Part shown: piece by piece, positions 45,352 through 56,427 of the stretch
Position numbering within the stretch: the first letter of the stretch is position 1
Layout: the number at the start of each line of letters is the position of its first letter
Assembly: GCA_021292105.1 (NCBI GenBank)
Contig: CM037868.1
Span: 30,619,578 to 30,683,577 of the forward strand
Reading direction: 5' to 3'
Length of the DNA stretch: 64,000 nucleotides
Origin: Anadara kagoshimensis
Taxonomy: Eukaryota > Mollusca > Bivalvia > Arcoida > Arcidae
Translations under genes and position numbers: made by a program
The notes under the pieces: model-generated
Seen by the model: the letters and a program-made list of their open reading frames with translations, nothing else
Database searches by the model: none
What the model was told of the DNA's origin: nothing

Positions 45352-45660
45352 CATTTAAAAGAATGCTTGCCCAGTAAGTGGGAGGTCGTGGGTTCGAACC
45401 ATGACCGGGTCTGACGTAAGACTTGAGAGTTAGATGTGACCGTTCTTTAGCCAAGCACTCGGTATTATATGAATGTCAGGGTTCTTTCGGATGTGATTTT
45501 AAAATAAACAAGGTCGCGTTAGAGGTAGACGTGGTACCTGCTGTATAACGCTATCAGCGCAACATACAGGCAAAGTTTCTGCATCTTTGCCTAAAGCTGG
45601 CGACGTCTTGATATAAGTGAAATATTCTTGAATGGGACATTAAACATCATTACTCAACCA
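45352..45660 (+). mobile_element. tRNA-derived SINE (S1), plus strand
   Basis: GTGGGAGGTCGTGGGTTCGA (B-box region), CCGGGTCTGAC, TTTAGCCAAGCACTCGG, AACGCTATCAGCGCAACATA, GGCGACGTCTTGATATAAGT and a GGGACATTAAACATCATTAC tail. Confidence 0.8.
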
Positions 45661-45770
45661 AACTCAAAAGTAAAAAAAAAATAAACTGATTGGATTGGTA
45701 CAGAATCTCAGTCTCTCGTTGTCTATATGTCGACAAGTTTTCAGTAACTGTCATCTTATTTGGGCAACTA

Positions 45771-46797
45771 GCTATCCGTATCTTTGCCGATTGACAGCCG
45801 AGCAGCTATCCGTATCTCTGCCGATTGACAGCCGAGCAGCTATCCGTATCTCTGCCGATTGACAGCCGAGCAGCTATCCGTATCTCTGCCGATTGACAGC
45901 CGAGCAGCTATCCGTATTTCTGCCGATTGACAGCCGAGCAGCTATCCGTATCTCTGCCGATTGACAGCCGAGCAGCTATTCGCAGCTATCCGTATCTCTG
46001 TCGATTGACAGCCGAGCAGCTATCCGTATTTCTGCCGATTGACAGCCGAGCAGCTATCCGTATCTCTGCCGATTGACAGCCGAGCAGCTATCCGTATCTC
46101 TGCCGATTGACAGCCGAGCAGCTATCCGTATCTCTGCCGATTGACAGCCGAGCAGCTATCCGTATTTCTGCCGATTGACAGCCGAGCAGCTATCTGTATC
46201 TCTGCCGATTGACAGCCGAGCAGCTATTCGCAGCTATCCGTATCTCTGTCGATTGACAGCCGAGCAGCTATCCGTATCTCTGCCGATTGACAGCCGAGCA
46301 GCTATCCGTATCTCTGCCGATTGACAGCCGAGCAGCTATCCGTATCTCTGCCAATTGACAGCCAAGCAGCTATCCGTATCTCATCCGATTGACAGCCGAG
46401 CAGCTATCCGTATCTCTGCCGATTGACAGCCGAGCAGCTATCCGCATCTCTGCCAATTGACAGCCGAGCAGCTATCCGTATCTCTGCCGATTGACAGCCG
46501 AGCAGCTATCCGTATCTCTGCCAATTGACAGCCGAGCAGCTATCCGTATCTCTGCCGATTGACAGCCGGGCAGCTATCCGTATCTCTGCCGATTGACAGC
46601 CGAACAGCTATCCGTATCTATGCCGATTGACAGCCGAACAGCTATCCGTATCTATGCCGATTGACAGCCGAGCAGCTATCCGTATCTATGCCGATTGACA
46701 GCCGAGCAGCTATCCGTATCTATGCCGATTGACAGCCGAGCAGCTATCCGTATCTCTGCCGATTGCAGCTATACCTATCTCTGCCGATTGACAGCCG
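45771..46797. repeat. 34-bp minisatellite, about 30 copies
   Basis: The unit GATTGACAGCCGAGCAGCTA, then TCCGTATCTCTGCC is nearly uniform. A short 10-base insertion (GCTATTCGCA) occurs twice, at about 45975 and 46225. Frames through the array are artefacts. Confidence 0.95.
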
Positions 46798-47966
46798 AGC
46801 TTCTAGTCATTTTTGTTAACTTAATGTCTAACTGTCGGCAAGTCTGTACCCTAACAACGCTGTGTAATCTGCTGTTATATCCTTCGATCGCCAGAGTGGC
46901 AATTCTATTCATTAGTGGCTTGTTTTTGTTTTGTCCGGTTTTTTGTTGTTGTTTTTTTTTTGCTTCACTTCTTTGTATTATTCTTGTTTCTTATTATTGG
47001 TTCGATGGCGTATATCACCGTTAATCTATAGTCCAATCACAGCCATCAATGACACGAACATTACAAATTAAAATAAGTTTTATTTTACATTATAATGTTG
47101 GATCTAACATCGAAATGATTACTACAAATTTTTAAAAAAAATTTAATAAGTTATTTTAGTGTCAATAAAAACAATCAACATGTAAAATCCGGAAATGCTA
47201 CATCTTCACATTTAATTTCGAACAGTGTTCAACAAAATCAGATTTGTTGTGCGTTTCGTTCCAATGTATAGGTGCTCATTATTAATTGTTCCTTTCCATT
47301 GTCAATTTTTCAAATTTTAATTGAGTCGTTGTTCCAATATAAATCTATGATGACAGGTTAACGAATTCAGCTGCCTCGCCGCCACTACAAAAAATAAAAA
47401 ATATACAATATGCTTATCAACAATATCTAAAACTTTTGCGAATATGTTATTTTGACATAATTCATTTCCAGTGATACCGATTACCATCTGATGACGTGAA
47501 AAAAACAACTCAAAACACTCGTATATCTTGAAATTAACCTTTGCGAAAATTTACCGATTTATAGTAATCAGTTCTATTGTCATATACATTGCAATAATTT
47601 TTAAATGTATTTAATGATTAAATTAAAAAATAGTACATGACAGCATTGATGAGAGTTAAGAAAAAAACAACATAAAAAGAAAATGGATCACGAAACAAAT
47701 TTAATTTATCATTTTTTTCTCACTTAAATCTAAGTTTAAACTTAACTTTGCTAAGACAACAACCAGGCCTAGCTAAGTCAAAACTTATATTTTGAAAATA
47801 AGTTGTTAATACATGTAAGTATTATTCGTGATCCCGGGATCAGTACACACTTTCTGGTTAATATGAAATGTAAGACAAAAAAGCTAAAAAAGCAGTTTCC
47901 CATCAATTGTTGTACAAGAACAAGCATATGGAGCAAACAATTAAATGTTTTTGTGAATGATCTTAC

Positions 47967-48055
47967 TTTGCATGATTATTAGTCCACACCACGTGACCAC
48001 CTGAATTCTTGGTGATTGTTCCACTGTTTACTGCCGACCGACAAACTGGTAAATT
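47967..48055 (-). CDS. Gene B exon: LCCL core (VCRSAVNSG)
   Basis: 89 nt, phase 0 to 2, GTAAGA donor. It encodes LPVCRSAVNSGTITKNSGGH and then VVWTNNHA. In LCCL domains this is the ICxAAIHxGVI..SGG region. The rest of the domain should lie in a further exon, which was not located. Confidence 0.7.
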
Positions 48056-51000
48056 CTAGAATAGATTAATTTAATTTAATATAAATCCATGTCGAAAACA
48101 TAAACACAAAGCAAAATAAACACAAATATTACAATCCATGTCCAAAACACAACCCAAAAGCAAAATGAAAACAAGCATATCAATCCATGTTCAAAATGGT
48201 TTATACGACATGACTGTTTGGTCAATGATACAATTTGTTGTATGTTTGATGTTACGATTCATTTTGATTGGTTTAGACACATGGCGGTACTGTTGTCATA
48301 TCAATTTTCTCTGACTTTCAAACTATACACATGTAATTATATTACGAAATAAAAGCATAAATACACTTGGAAGATACAAAAAATGCTGGAATCAAGAATA
48401 AACAACGAAAACAAAGTAAAAACTGGCAAATTATTTAAAACTTCCACACAGTGAAATGTGGCTGGGTACTCTGGCATATATTAAACTAGCGATGGACTAA
48501 TCTGCAATTATTTATTATAATCGGCATTTAAAATTATTTCTAAATTGCTGTGCATTTTTTAACTTCTTTTATTTAAAAAAATTGTTAAGAAATTTTATTA
48601 TCCACAATTTAATGTTACTCAACAAAGTAGCTACCAGTATGGTGGATTTGGTTACAGTCAAAAAGACAACTGTTATTTAAATATTTACAATACAAAATGA
48701 TGTACAAGGGTCTCCACCGTATCCCTATTGTCATATACCATTTTTAAATGTATTTTATAATTAAATTTAAAAAATGGTATATAACACTATTATCAAAATA
48801 AGATAAAAAGTACTAAAAAATACTATTAAATCCCCGACGTGTTTCGGCGACACAGCCACCATTTTCCAGGGTTTGCTTACTTGTGTCGTGTAGCCAGGTA
48901 ATCTTAGTAAGCAATGCGAATGTAACACTATTATTACATGAATTCACGTCCAATATTTGACATGCATTCTTGCTGCCGCCAAAACCAGCGTGTTTTACGT
49001 ATGATTGTTAATAACGTACACATAATCTTACCAAGGCAAATCTGTGAGCATGATATTGTTCATTTAAGTCTTGACAGCCACTTGGACAAACACCACTAAA
49101 TAATACAAAAAATATAGAGTTAAAATTAGAACAATTAAAATGTCTAAATAATACAAATATTGTCACTCATGGATCTGTTATGATAAAGCGTAATGTAATG
49201 TAATGTAATGAAGCAAGAGTGTTTTAGGCTGCAGTCAATATGTTTTCACTTATATCAAGATGTCCACTTTTATTTAAGAAATAAGGTCATTTCCCAATTG
49301 TCTTTATGAACTTGCATAGTATAATAGATTGTCTAAACTTGCATAAAAGGTAAAGCCTTTTGTGCAAAAATTTGAGACGGCCAATTATACTTTGCAAGTT
49401 CATAAAGACATTGGAAAATTACCTTATTTCTTATATTTACAATATTTATAATAATTAGTTTAATTGCCGCCTCATATTTTCTATGTTAATTTGAAAACAA
49501 TTTTGAAATGCGCTGTTGTGCACCTCCTCATAAGAATGAGTCGGCTCCTGTCAGTCAACGAGAACATTGAACACCTGACGTCTTCACGTCATCACGACAG
49601 CGAGTGGAGCAATGTCTCTATGAAACTACAAAGTATAGTCGATGTCAAATACTTTATTGAAGAAAAGATATTGCAATTGTAAATACGGTCGAGTTGAGTG
49701 TAGTAATGGTGTTTTTACGCCCACGGTCAAGATTCTTTCACTTGTATCAAGGTGGTCAGTTCTGGGGTGGTGGAGGCAATCGGAGTGCCAGGAGAAAACT
49801 ACCGACCCACAGCAAGCGAACTGATGCATAAATGCGAAAACTAACTGGGGTCTCGCAACAAGACGTAATGCCTAAAGATCAATACGTTTTATGCGAATTA
49901 CATGTCAAGAACTATTTCTTAGATGTACCAGAAATCAAAAGGTTTTATGTGAACGTATTGGGTACATGTCGTAAATTACAGACATTGGAGATTGAAACAT
50001 TAAACACACACAGTGCTGTACGAACTGACACAATTATGGTAACGAATTGGTGTCGATATCGACAGCTCATCTCGGCCCCTTGATGTCTGTACTATTATGG
50101 TAACGAATTGGTGTCGATATCGCCAGCTCATTTCGACCCCTCGTCGTCTGTTCCATTATGGTAACGAATTGGTATCGATATCTCCAGCTCATTTCGACCC
50201 CTCGTCGTCTGTTCCATTATGGTAACGAATTGGTGTCGATATCGCCAGCTCATTTCGACCCCTCGTCGTCTGTTCCATTATGGTAACGAATTGGTATCGA
50301 TATCTCCAGCTCATTTCGACCCCTCGTCGTCTGTACTATTATGGTAACGAATTGGTGTCGATATCGCCAGCTCATTTCGACCCCTCGTCGTCTGTTCCAT
50401 TATGGTAACGAATTGGTATCGATATCGCCAGCTTATTTCGACCCCTCCTCGTCAGCTTTATCTCGGCAGCTTTTGAAGTTTTTACTTTAATTTTCTTTTG
50501 AAGCTGATATCTTATTGCAACCTTTAAGTTACTCTCTATATCTCGTCTTTTTGGCAGCTAAGCTTCGACTCGTCTTCGTTAGTTTAGTGTTAAACTTACA
50601 CGCACTTGCTAATTGTAATTATTTTAGGACATAATATGTTCAAATCAGCCAAAACGTTGTCTCGTTCCAACTACGAACTACAATATATTACATAGACACA
50701 GAAGTGCTGTAGTACTACTACCAGTTCAAACCCCTTTGCACAGACTGGTCTAGTCAAAAGCACTCTGGTTTCGAGAACTGACCGCATATAAATGTAACTA
50801 GAGGCTCCCAGGAGCCTGTATAGCTCACCTAGGTAGAGTTGTTGCAGAATGAAAATCAACAGATTGTCTAATGTTTAAATAAATGCTTGAAATTTATTAC
50901 ACAATATTTATTTCTATCACAAAATTTCAATATTATTTCCTTTCAAAACTAAACCATATTTCAAAATTTTGAGACAATACATCGAAGTATCATCGACTTT

Positions 51001-54000
51001 TCATGTATAATACCTGAGAAATTTTCCTTATCCAAAAACTGGTCAATGGACCATGAAATTATGGTCAAGGACAAAAGCCATAAGGCAGTCTGACTGATGT
51101 ACTATCCACGATCAAGCTATATACCAAATATCATTGACCTACCATTGTAGTATTCGAGATTTAGAGAAACTGACCTAATCCAAAAAGTTCAACATAGTCA
51201 CTAGAGGGTTAAGTTTAGGTCAAAGACAAAAGTCATATGGCAGACTGACATGTACTCTCCAAGACTAAGACACATACCAAATATCATTGCAATTGGCCAA
51301 GTGGTTTCACAGGAGTTGATTTTTAAATGCAGATGTTATTTTAAAATACCAAATGTAAAGACCCAAATGACTATTGTGGCCGAGTTTGGTTCCAATTGAC
51401 TCAGTAGTTTCAGAGAAAAATATGTATGAACTTATTTTCCCATAGGGTTCAATGTTAAAATATGTCTTCCACTGACGGCCATCTTGGATTTTGTGTGGCC
51501 CTCAAAAACCCCAATGTTGTAGGGGGCCATTCAAAGACTATTGTGGCCAAGATTGGTTCCAATTGGCTTAGGGGTTTTAGAGAAAAAGATCTTTGATATT
51601 GTTCCCATAGGGTCCAATGTTAACCTATGTTCCCCGTTGGCGGCCATCTTGGATCAGGTGCAGACTTAAAAAAACACCGGTTTCAGAAGGTACCATCTAA
51701 GGACTACTATGACCAAGTTTGGTTCTAATTGGCTTAGTAGTTTTAGAGAAAAATATCTTTGAACATATTTTCCCATAAGGTCCAATGTTACAATATGTTC
51801 TCCACTGGCGGCCATCTTGGATTTGGTGCGGCCCTCAAAAACCCCAATGTTGTAGGGGGCCATTCAAAGACTATTGTGGCCAAGTTTGGTTCCCATTGGC
51901 TAAAGGGTTTTAGAGAAAAAAATCTTTGATATTGTTCCCATAGGGTCCTATGTAAACCTATGTTCCCCGCTGGCCGCCATCTTGGATCAGGTGCAGACTT
52001 AAAAAAACACCGGTTTCAGAAGGTACCATCTAAGGACTACTATGACCAAATTTGGTTCCAATTGGTTCAGTAGTTTCAGAGCAAAATATCTTTGAACGTA
52101 TTTTCACATAAGGTCCAATGTTAAAATATGTTCTCCCTTGGCGGCCATCTTGAATTTGTTGTGGCCCTCAAAAACTGCAATGTTATAGGGGGCCATCCAA
52201 AAACTATTGTGGCCAAATTTAGTACCCATTGGCTAAAGGGTTTTAGAGAAAAAGATCTTTGATATTGTTCCCATAGGGTCCAATGTTAACCTATGTTCCT
52301 CGCTGGCCGCCATCTTGGATTAGGTGCAGACTTAAAAAACATATTTTCCCATAGGGTCCAATGTTAATCTATGTTACCCGCTGGCGGCCATCTTGGATTA
52401 GGTGCGGACATGTCGGACACAATTTTTAAAGTAGACCACCCAAGGACTGTTGTGACAAAGTTTGGTTGCAAATGGCCCAGTGGTTTCTGAGGAGTTGATC
52501 TTTAACGACGGACGGACGACGGACGACGACGACGCCGACGACAACGACGACGACGACGACGACGGACGCAAAGTGATGGCAAAAGCTCACATGGCCTTTT
52601 AGGCCAGGTGAGCTAACAAGTGACACATATAAAAAGTCATTCAAAACCAACAAATCAACAAAGATGCATGTGATTACCTGCACAAAGCTTTGTCAAGTTG
52701 TGAACAATCGTCAAAGGATGTTGCACAGGTCATATTACCCTCGTTCTGTATAACTGAAAATAGATACCCACAATAATTTAAATAAACTTAATACAGACCT
52801 GTCAAAAGTTTGACATTTGGGTAAGATTATCTGACGAATTACTGCCATATGGATAGCTAGAAACTGAAAAGATATTAGCAATCAAGGGATCGAGATGAGC
52901 TGCCGATTCAGTACTATGACTTTAACCAAGTGTTAAACTTTCGGCAGGCCTATATTGTTATTGTAACAAGAAGAGGAATGGCAGAAAAGTTATGTGAAAA
53001 ATTGAGAAAACTCTAATCCATCCACTTAATCCAGCAATCTAACACAAAATTAAGCTGACATGACACTCTTTTCTGTGTTAACTTTGAATTTGCAACCATC
53101 GGGAACCCTAGTGATTCGCAAATTAAACATTGTTTTGTTTTCGTTTTAATGAAAAATAACATAAAATGAAGCTGACATGACACAATGACAAGATCTAACT
53201 GGTTATCTTAAGTCGGGGAAACACAAGACTCAAATACAACCATTAAATCTAGCTAACTGACTACCGTAAAATGAAGCTGGCATGACGCCTTTTTAATGAT
53301 AACTCCGCATTGGTATTCACTGATAAGCACTTGAAGATTCATTAAAAAATCCCAATTACATCCTCATTAATTATATGTGTAATGACAAAAGACTTGTACC
53401 ACTTACCGTAAAAAGAAGCCGACACTACGCCTTTTTCCGTAATAACTTCACATTGGTATTCACCGGTAGCGCTGGAGTTCCGTAAATAAAACTGAATATC
53501 ACCGTTGTACATTATGTTGTGTAACGGCAACGTTCCTCCGACTTTTGTGTATACGACTTTGTAAGTATTAGCGTTTGTAACGGTACAACCAGTCTCCACT
53601 GACTGACCATTTCCGGCGTATACGTAGGGATGTTTAGGTTTGGCGTGAGGATGATCACCTGTAATGCACAAAGGTAAAAATAAATACTGAAATATCCGTA
53701 ATTGCGCTAAATATTGAAAAAATGTTTTAAGAATTTGTGTCCGCGTAAATTGATTGATTCATGGAATGGGGTTTTACGTCCCAGTCAAGAACATTTCGCT
53801 TATATCGAGACATATTGGTTATGTGACAGAAAATTTGACCCTTAGCCCTTCACTCAGGGCAATCTTTAACGTGCCATGGCTGTCGTGCAAGCGATTTTGA
53901 TGACTCTTACGAAGAACCCTGTTTTTGAATGAAGGTGGTTAAAATGAATGGACAATATATGAGGCGATACATAAAATGTGATTGACATTGGTCAAATAAA

Positions 54001-56137
54001 TAAATGAATGAAAAAAAACAACAACCAAGCGCCAATCATCAAGCTAAATAAAACACATATATTAAAATAATGAAGACGCGACATTATATCACTAATGATT
54101 TTACCAGAAATATCACTCCATCCATCCCACTTTTATTTTCCCAGTGAAAGTGGAAGAAATTTGGATTTTCATGATTAGCATTTTAAACATACAGTAAAAC
54201 ATGCTTTAGTGACAACCTCTTTACAATTTCCATCCATCCATCCGTCTGTCCGTCCGTCCGAAATTCTTGTCTGCGCAAATTCTTCAAAACCATGAGGCAC
54301 TATTTCATGAAACTCGGTGCAAAGACTCAACATTGATAGGAGATTCGCATATCGTTAACCCGAGTTGGTTTGTTGATTTTCTCAGGTGTTATTGACCTTT
54401 CAACATAACTTTCTGGCGGAGATCCCAATCTACTGAATTTTCTTATTATATACAGGTTTAGCTATTTATAGGATGGTTATCATACCTGTTACTGTGACCA
54501 AGATTGTTTTAGTGGTGACGCCCAGTGCGCTTTCAGCTTTACATATGTATGTCCCGCTTTCTGCCTCAGTAACGTTTGTAAGTATCAGTCCATTGAGCGA
54601 TTGTAGATATTTTGGTGACTGAACCACTGTGGACCCATTCTTAGACCACGATACCACCGGTGTCGGGTATCCGTTCACTTTACATGGGAGTAATAGAGTG
54701 TTTCCTTCTTTGGCGTTTACGGTATAGTCAGAGTTACCTCCCTGAAATTTAGGTGACGCTGAAAAAATATTTTTATACTTGTTTTATATTTTGTCATTGA
54801 GGTAGGAGACTTTAATGTACACAGGCATAAAAAATCTCCTTTGGGTTGCGCAACTAGGGAACATAATCAACCAATTTTTGTCCGACCGTATGTTAAATAA
54901 TTGTAACGCAAGATAGGTCTGAGCCATAGTCTGTATTGAAATATTATCAACCAATCAAATACCAGCTCATATCACATGCGAGGGCTTTGAAATTCATTGC
55001 TTTGATTTAGTTCTTCTACATCAGCATCTGAAGTTGACACGGACGCTGATAGTGGAAAACATGACCGTAATTCTACTTTTACATGGACGAGCTTTGTAGC
55101 AACCCACTTTGAAAAAATTACGCTCTTTGATAAAAACTTTTCAAATCGCGTTAAATCCGGGACAAGCTCAGTGCACTTTGATAAAAACATCAAAGTGCGT
55201 CAAAAAATGGTTCAGCTCAACGCACTTTGAGATTTTTTTTTTATTTCAAACTGCGTTAAAAACACCTGTGACAACCCACATTGAACAAATTTTCTTCTCC
55301 GCCATAAAACATCTTTGATTTCAACCATTTTCTTCGAGCTCTTCTTTCCGGGAGACCGATGATAATTTCATGGGACAAAAATACTTTTTTTTAGTTTTCC
55401 GTGTAAAAATCTGGATGGAATTTAAAAAAAAAACTATTACGAAACTGGTCCCTGTGGTTTGAACATTTTTATGATGTCCTTGTACAAGAATAATAAGTGC
55501 AATGAAAACCAAGTCAAACTAGAACTGTCAGTGAAGCTGACTTATAACCTAACCACACCGGCCCACCGCCCGACCCATAGGTTTTGTCATCGGGTCAGGA
55601 AATCAATAATTCCCGATGATTCCGCAAAATATATGTAAATTTATATTGTCATTGACTTGTCTAGAAGTGGTGTTTATTCACCTTTTCGAAAACATGACAG
55701 GAGTGATAACAAGTGAACGAAAACGAATCTTGGGAGGGGAGCGGGGGAAGGGCAAGCTACATCCGCCCAGTTGGAACGTGTGATAAGTGTAATTAAGGGC
55801 GAAAAAAGGCAATTGTTGTGCTTCAGGTTGTTCACGTCAGCGAGACAGAAGAGCGACATGTTCTTGGCTCAACAAAATTAAGAGGAATGAAACAGTTAAC
55901 AGAAAGTAGGTTGTCTGGGCTTCTAGAGGTCATTTTAGACTTTGCAGTTGCCATTTTGAAAAACAGCAAACTCCGCTAGCATGCGTTATGTATTTTGCTT
56001 TGCATTGCAATGGAAGGTATATATATAGCACTTTAAATGGTATTTCTAGACATTTCAATTGTTAATTAACACCACCCTACACCACTATACTTACCCAATA
56101 AGCTACAGCATGTTCCGGCAGAGTTACCAGCTTCGCC
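47967..56137 (-). CDS. Gene B (partial): Ig - Ig - LCCL protein
   Basis: Exons in transcript order: 56137-56095 (tentative), 54758-54486, 53658-53407, 52753-52678, 49095-49032, 48055-47967. Phases agree (1-1, 1-1, 1-2, 2-0, 0-2). The product has an I-set Ig domain, a divergent Ig-like domain and an LCCL domain. LCCL domains are known from extracellular proteins such as cochlin and Limulus factor C, some linked to innate defence; that role here is inference. The 5' exons are not seen, and the Bel/Pao element starts 400 bp upstream of the tentative first exon. No 3' exon was found between 43 and 47.9 kb. Intron repeats include a 1.8-kb interspersed element and a MITE holding a 61-bp array. Confidence 0.65.
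48080..48205 (+). repeat. Interspersed repeat R3 5' parts, two in tandem
   Basis: AATCCATGTCCAAAACACAA and AATCCATGTTCAAAATGG with AAGCAAAATGAAAACA occur twice. A further R3 piece lies at 48405-48475 (CAGTGAAATGTGGCTGGGTA). Confidence 0.5.
48729..48787. mobile_element. Short hairpin MITE, TGTCATATACC family
   Basis: TGTCATATACCATTTTTAAA pairs with TTTAAAAAATGGTATATAAC around a TATTTTATAATTA loop. Confidence 0.75.
49032..49095 (-). CDS. Gene B exon: LCCL middle (CPSGC)
   Basis: 64 nt, phase 2 to 0, GTAAGA donor. It encodes GVCPSGCQDLNEQY and then HRFAL; CPxGC is the LCCL signature. Confidence 0.7.
49276..49432. mobile_element. Fold-back MITE
   Basis: AAGAAATAAGGTCATTTCCC, then AATTGTCTTTATGAACTTGC pairs with GCAAGTTCATAAAGACATTG and TACCTTATTTCTT. 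Confidence 0.75.
49690..49835 (-). repeat. SINE-like repeat S2 copy
   Basis: GTTGAGTGTAGTAATGGTGT, CACTTGTATCAAGGTGGTCA, GGTGGTGGAGGCAATCGGAG and CAGCAAGCGAACTGATGC. Confidence 0.65.
50003..50600. mobile_element. AACCTGTC-type MITE swollen by a 61-bp array
   Basis: The right end keeps TCGTTAGTTTAGTGTTAAAC. The flanking interior has TCTCGGCAGCTTTTG and GGCAGCTAAGCTTCGAC. The left end is poorly kept. The array is inside. Confidence 0.5.
50034..50450. repeat. 61-bp minisatellite, about 7 copies
   Basis: The unit TTATGGTAACGAATTGGTGT, then CGATATCGCCAGCTCATTTC, then GACCCCTCGTCGTCTGTTCC starts at 50034, 50095 and 50156 and onward at 61-base steps. Confidence 0.92.
50790..52620. mobile_element. 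Interspersed element with TAGCTCACCT / AGGTGAGCTA ends
   Basis: The left end has GAGCCTGTATAGCTCACCTA and the right end GGCCTTTTAGGCCAGGTGAG, then CTAAC; the ten terminal bases are inverted copies. Inside, a block with TCCAATGTTAACCTATGTTC, GGCGGCCATCTTGGAT and GTGCAGACTTAAAAAA repeats about five times. An (ACG)n tract lies at 52505-52565. No coding frame of note. Confidence 0.65.
52678..52753 (-). CDS. Gene B exon: start of LCCL domain
   Basis: 76 nt, phase 1 to 2. It encodes NMTCATSFDDCSQLDKALC; the first Cys and the LC fit the opening of an LCCL domain. It splices in frame to the next exon. Confidence 0.65.
52791..52955. mobile_element. AACCTGTC-family MITE, shortened
   Basis: The left end is ATACAGACCTGTCAAAAGTT and the right end GTTAAACTTTCGGCAGGCCT. 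It lies in the gene B intron after the second Ig exon. Confidence 0.65.
53255..53335 (-). pseudogene. Degenerate partial copy of the divergent Ig exon
   Basis: The plus-strand text from TACCGTAAAATGAAGC to the CATTGGTATTCACTG stretch mirrors the 3' end of the Ig exon at 53407-53480 (donor region, GVV..S segment, EYQC segment) with many differences. Shorter echoes appear near 53045 and 53160. It looks like an intron-borne exon duplication that has decayed. Confidence 0.45.
53407..53658 (-). CDS. Gene B exon: divergent Ig-like domain
   Basis: 252 nt, phase 1-1, GTAAGT donor. It encodes SVETGCTVTN (first Cys) and ATGEYQCEV (second Cys). The position of the core Trp holds Tyr (KVVYTKV), so this is an Ig-like domain lacking the usual Trp. 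Weak partial copies of its 3' part appear at about 53255-53335 in the next intron. Confidence 0.72.
53750..53895 (-). mobile_element. Truncated SINE S1
   Basis: ATTGATTCATGGAATGGGGT, TACGTCCCAGTCAAGAACAT, ATATCGAGACATATTGGTTA and TTTAACGTGCCATGGC. The tRNA-like head is missing. Confidence 0.65.
54486..54758 (-). CDS. Gene B exon: I-set Ig domain
   Basis: 273 nt, phase 1-1, a complete Ig domain in one exon. Visible features: TLLLPCKVNG (first Cys), VVSWSKNG (core Trp), LTNVTEAESGTYICKA (F strand, second Cys) and a TKTILVTVTG G strand. Acceptor TTTTTCAG, donor GTATGA. Confidence 0.8.
54759..56094. other. Gene B intron upstream of the I-set Ig exon
   Basis: A CTTTGATAAAAAC phrase recurs at 55126 and 55178, with AACGCACTTTGA variants nearby. 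The two ends of an H3-type fold-back element occur at about 55650 and 56066 with foreign sequence between them. No exon seen. Confidence 0.5.
56095..56137 (-). CDS. Gene B tentative small exon
   Basis: 43 nt between a TACAG acceptor and a GTAAGT donor, open in the frame that joins the Ig exon (phase 0 to 1), encoding GEAGNSAGTCCSLLG. Domain unknown. Splice sites are good but the exon is too short to be sure. Confidence 0.35.
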
Positions 56138-56427
56138 CTGTATTTACAGAAAAAAACTCTGAAATTATCACGATATCTTCACACTGGTGTCATATACTTT
56201 CAACTATTTTTTTTATTTTATGATTAAAAATGGTAAAATTGTATGGTATCACGCGGTCCTGTTGTATCTGTTTTAAAACTGAATTTTTAAAATCACCAAC
56301 TAGGCCAAATCTGCGTTTAAATTCACAATTTGTAAGTAACTTAAAATCACAAAACAGTTAAATTAATAAGATTTATTGCTTTTACATACTGTTTGTCTGC
56401 AATACACATCGGTAACAACTTGCATAA

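Larger units (their letters stand above)
45331..46850. mobile_element. AACCTGTC MITE with a SINE insertion and a minisatellite expansion
   Basis: The left end GTACAGTTCAGATCTGTCGA lies at 45331 and the right end AACTGTCGGCAAGTCTGTAC at about 46830-46850. Between them are a plus-strand S1 SINE and a long 34-bp array. 46851-47966 is AT-rich, with one short hairpin (47577-47642) and no exon seen. Confidence 0.65.

Noticed and set aside
45771-46797. CRISPR-like regular repeats of 34 bp
   Set aside because: The units are directly adjacent with no spacers, the genome is eukaryotic and no cas genes are present. It is a minisatellite.
47317-47508. Minus-strand frame (GITGNELCQNN) considered as the rest of the LCCL domain
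   Set aside because: The available acceptor at the CATCAG joins to the phase-2 LCCL exon with an immediate stop codon, and the text does not fit an LCCL C-terminus.
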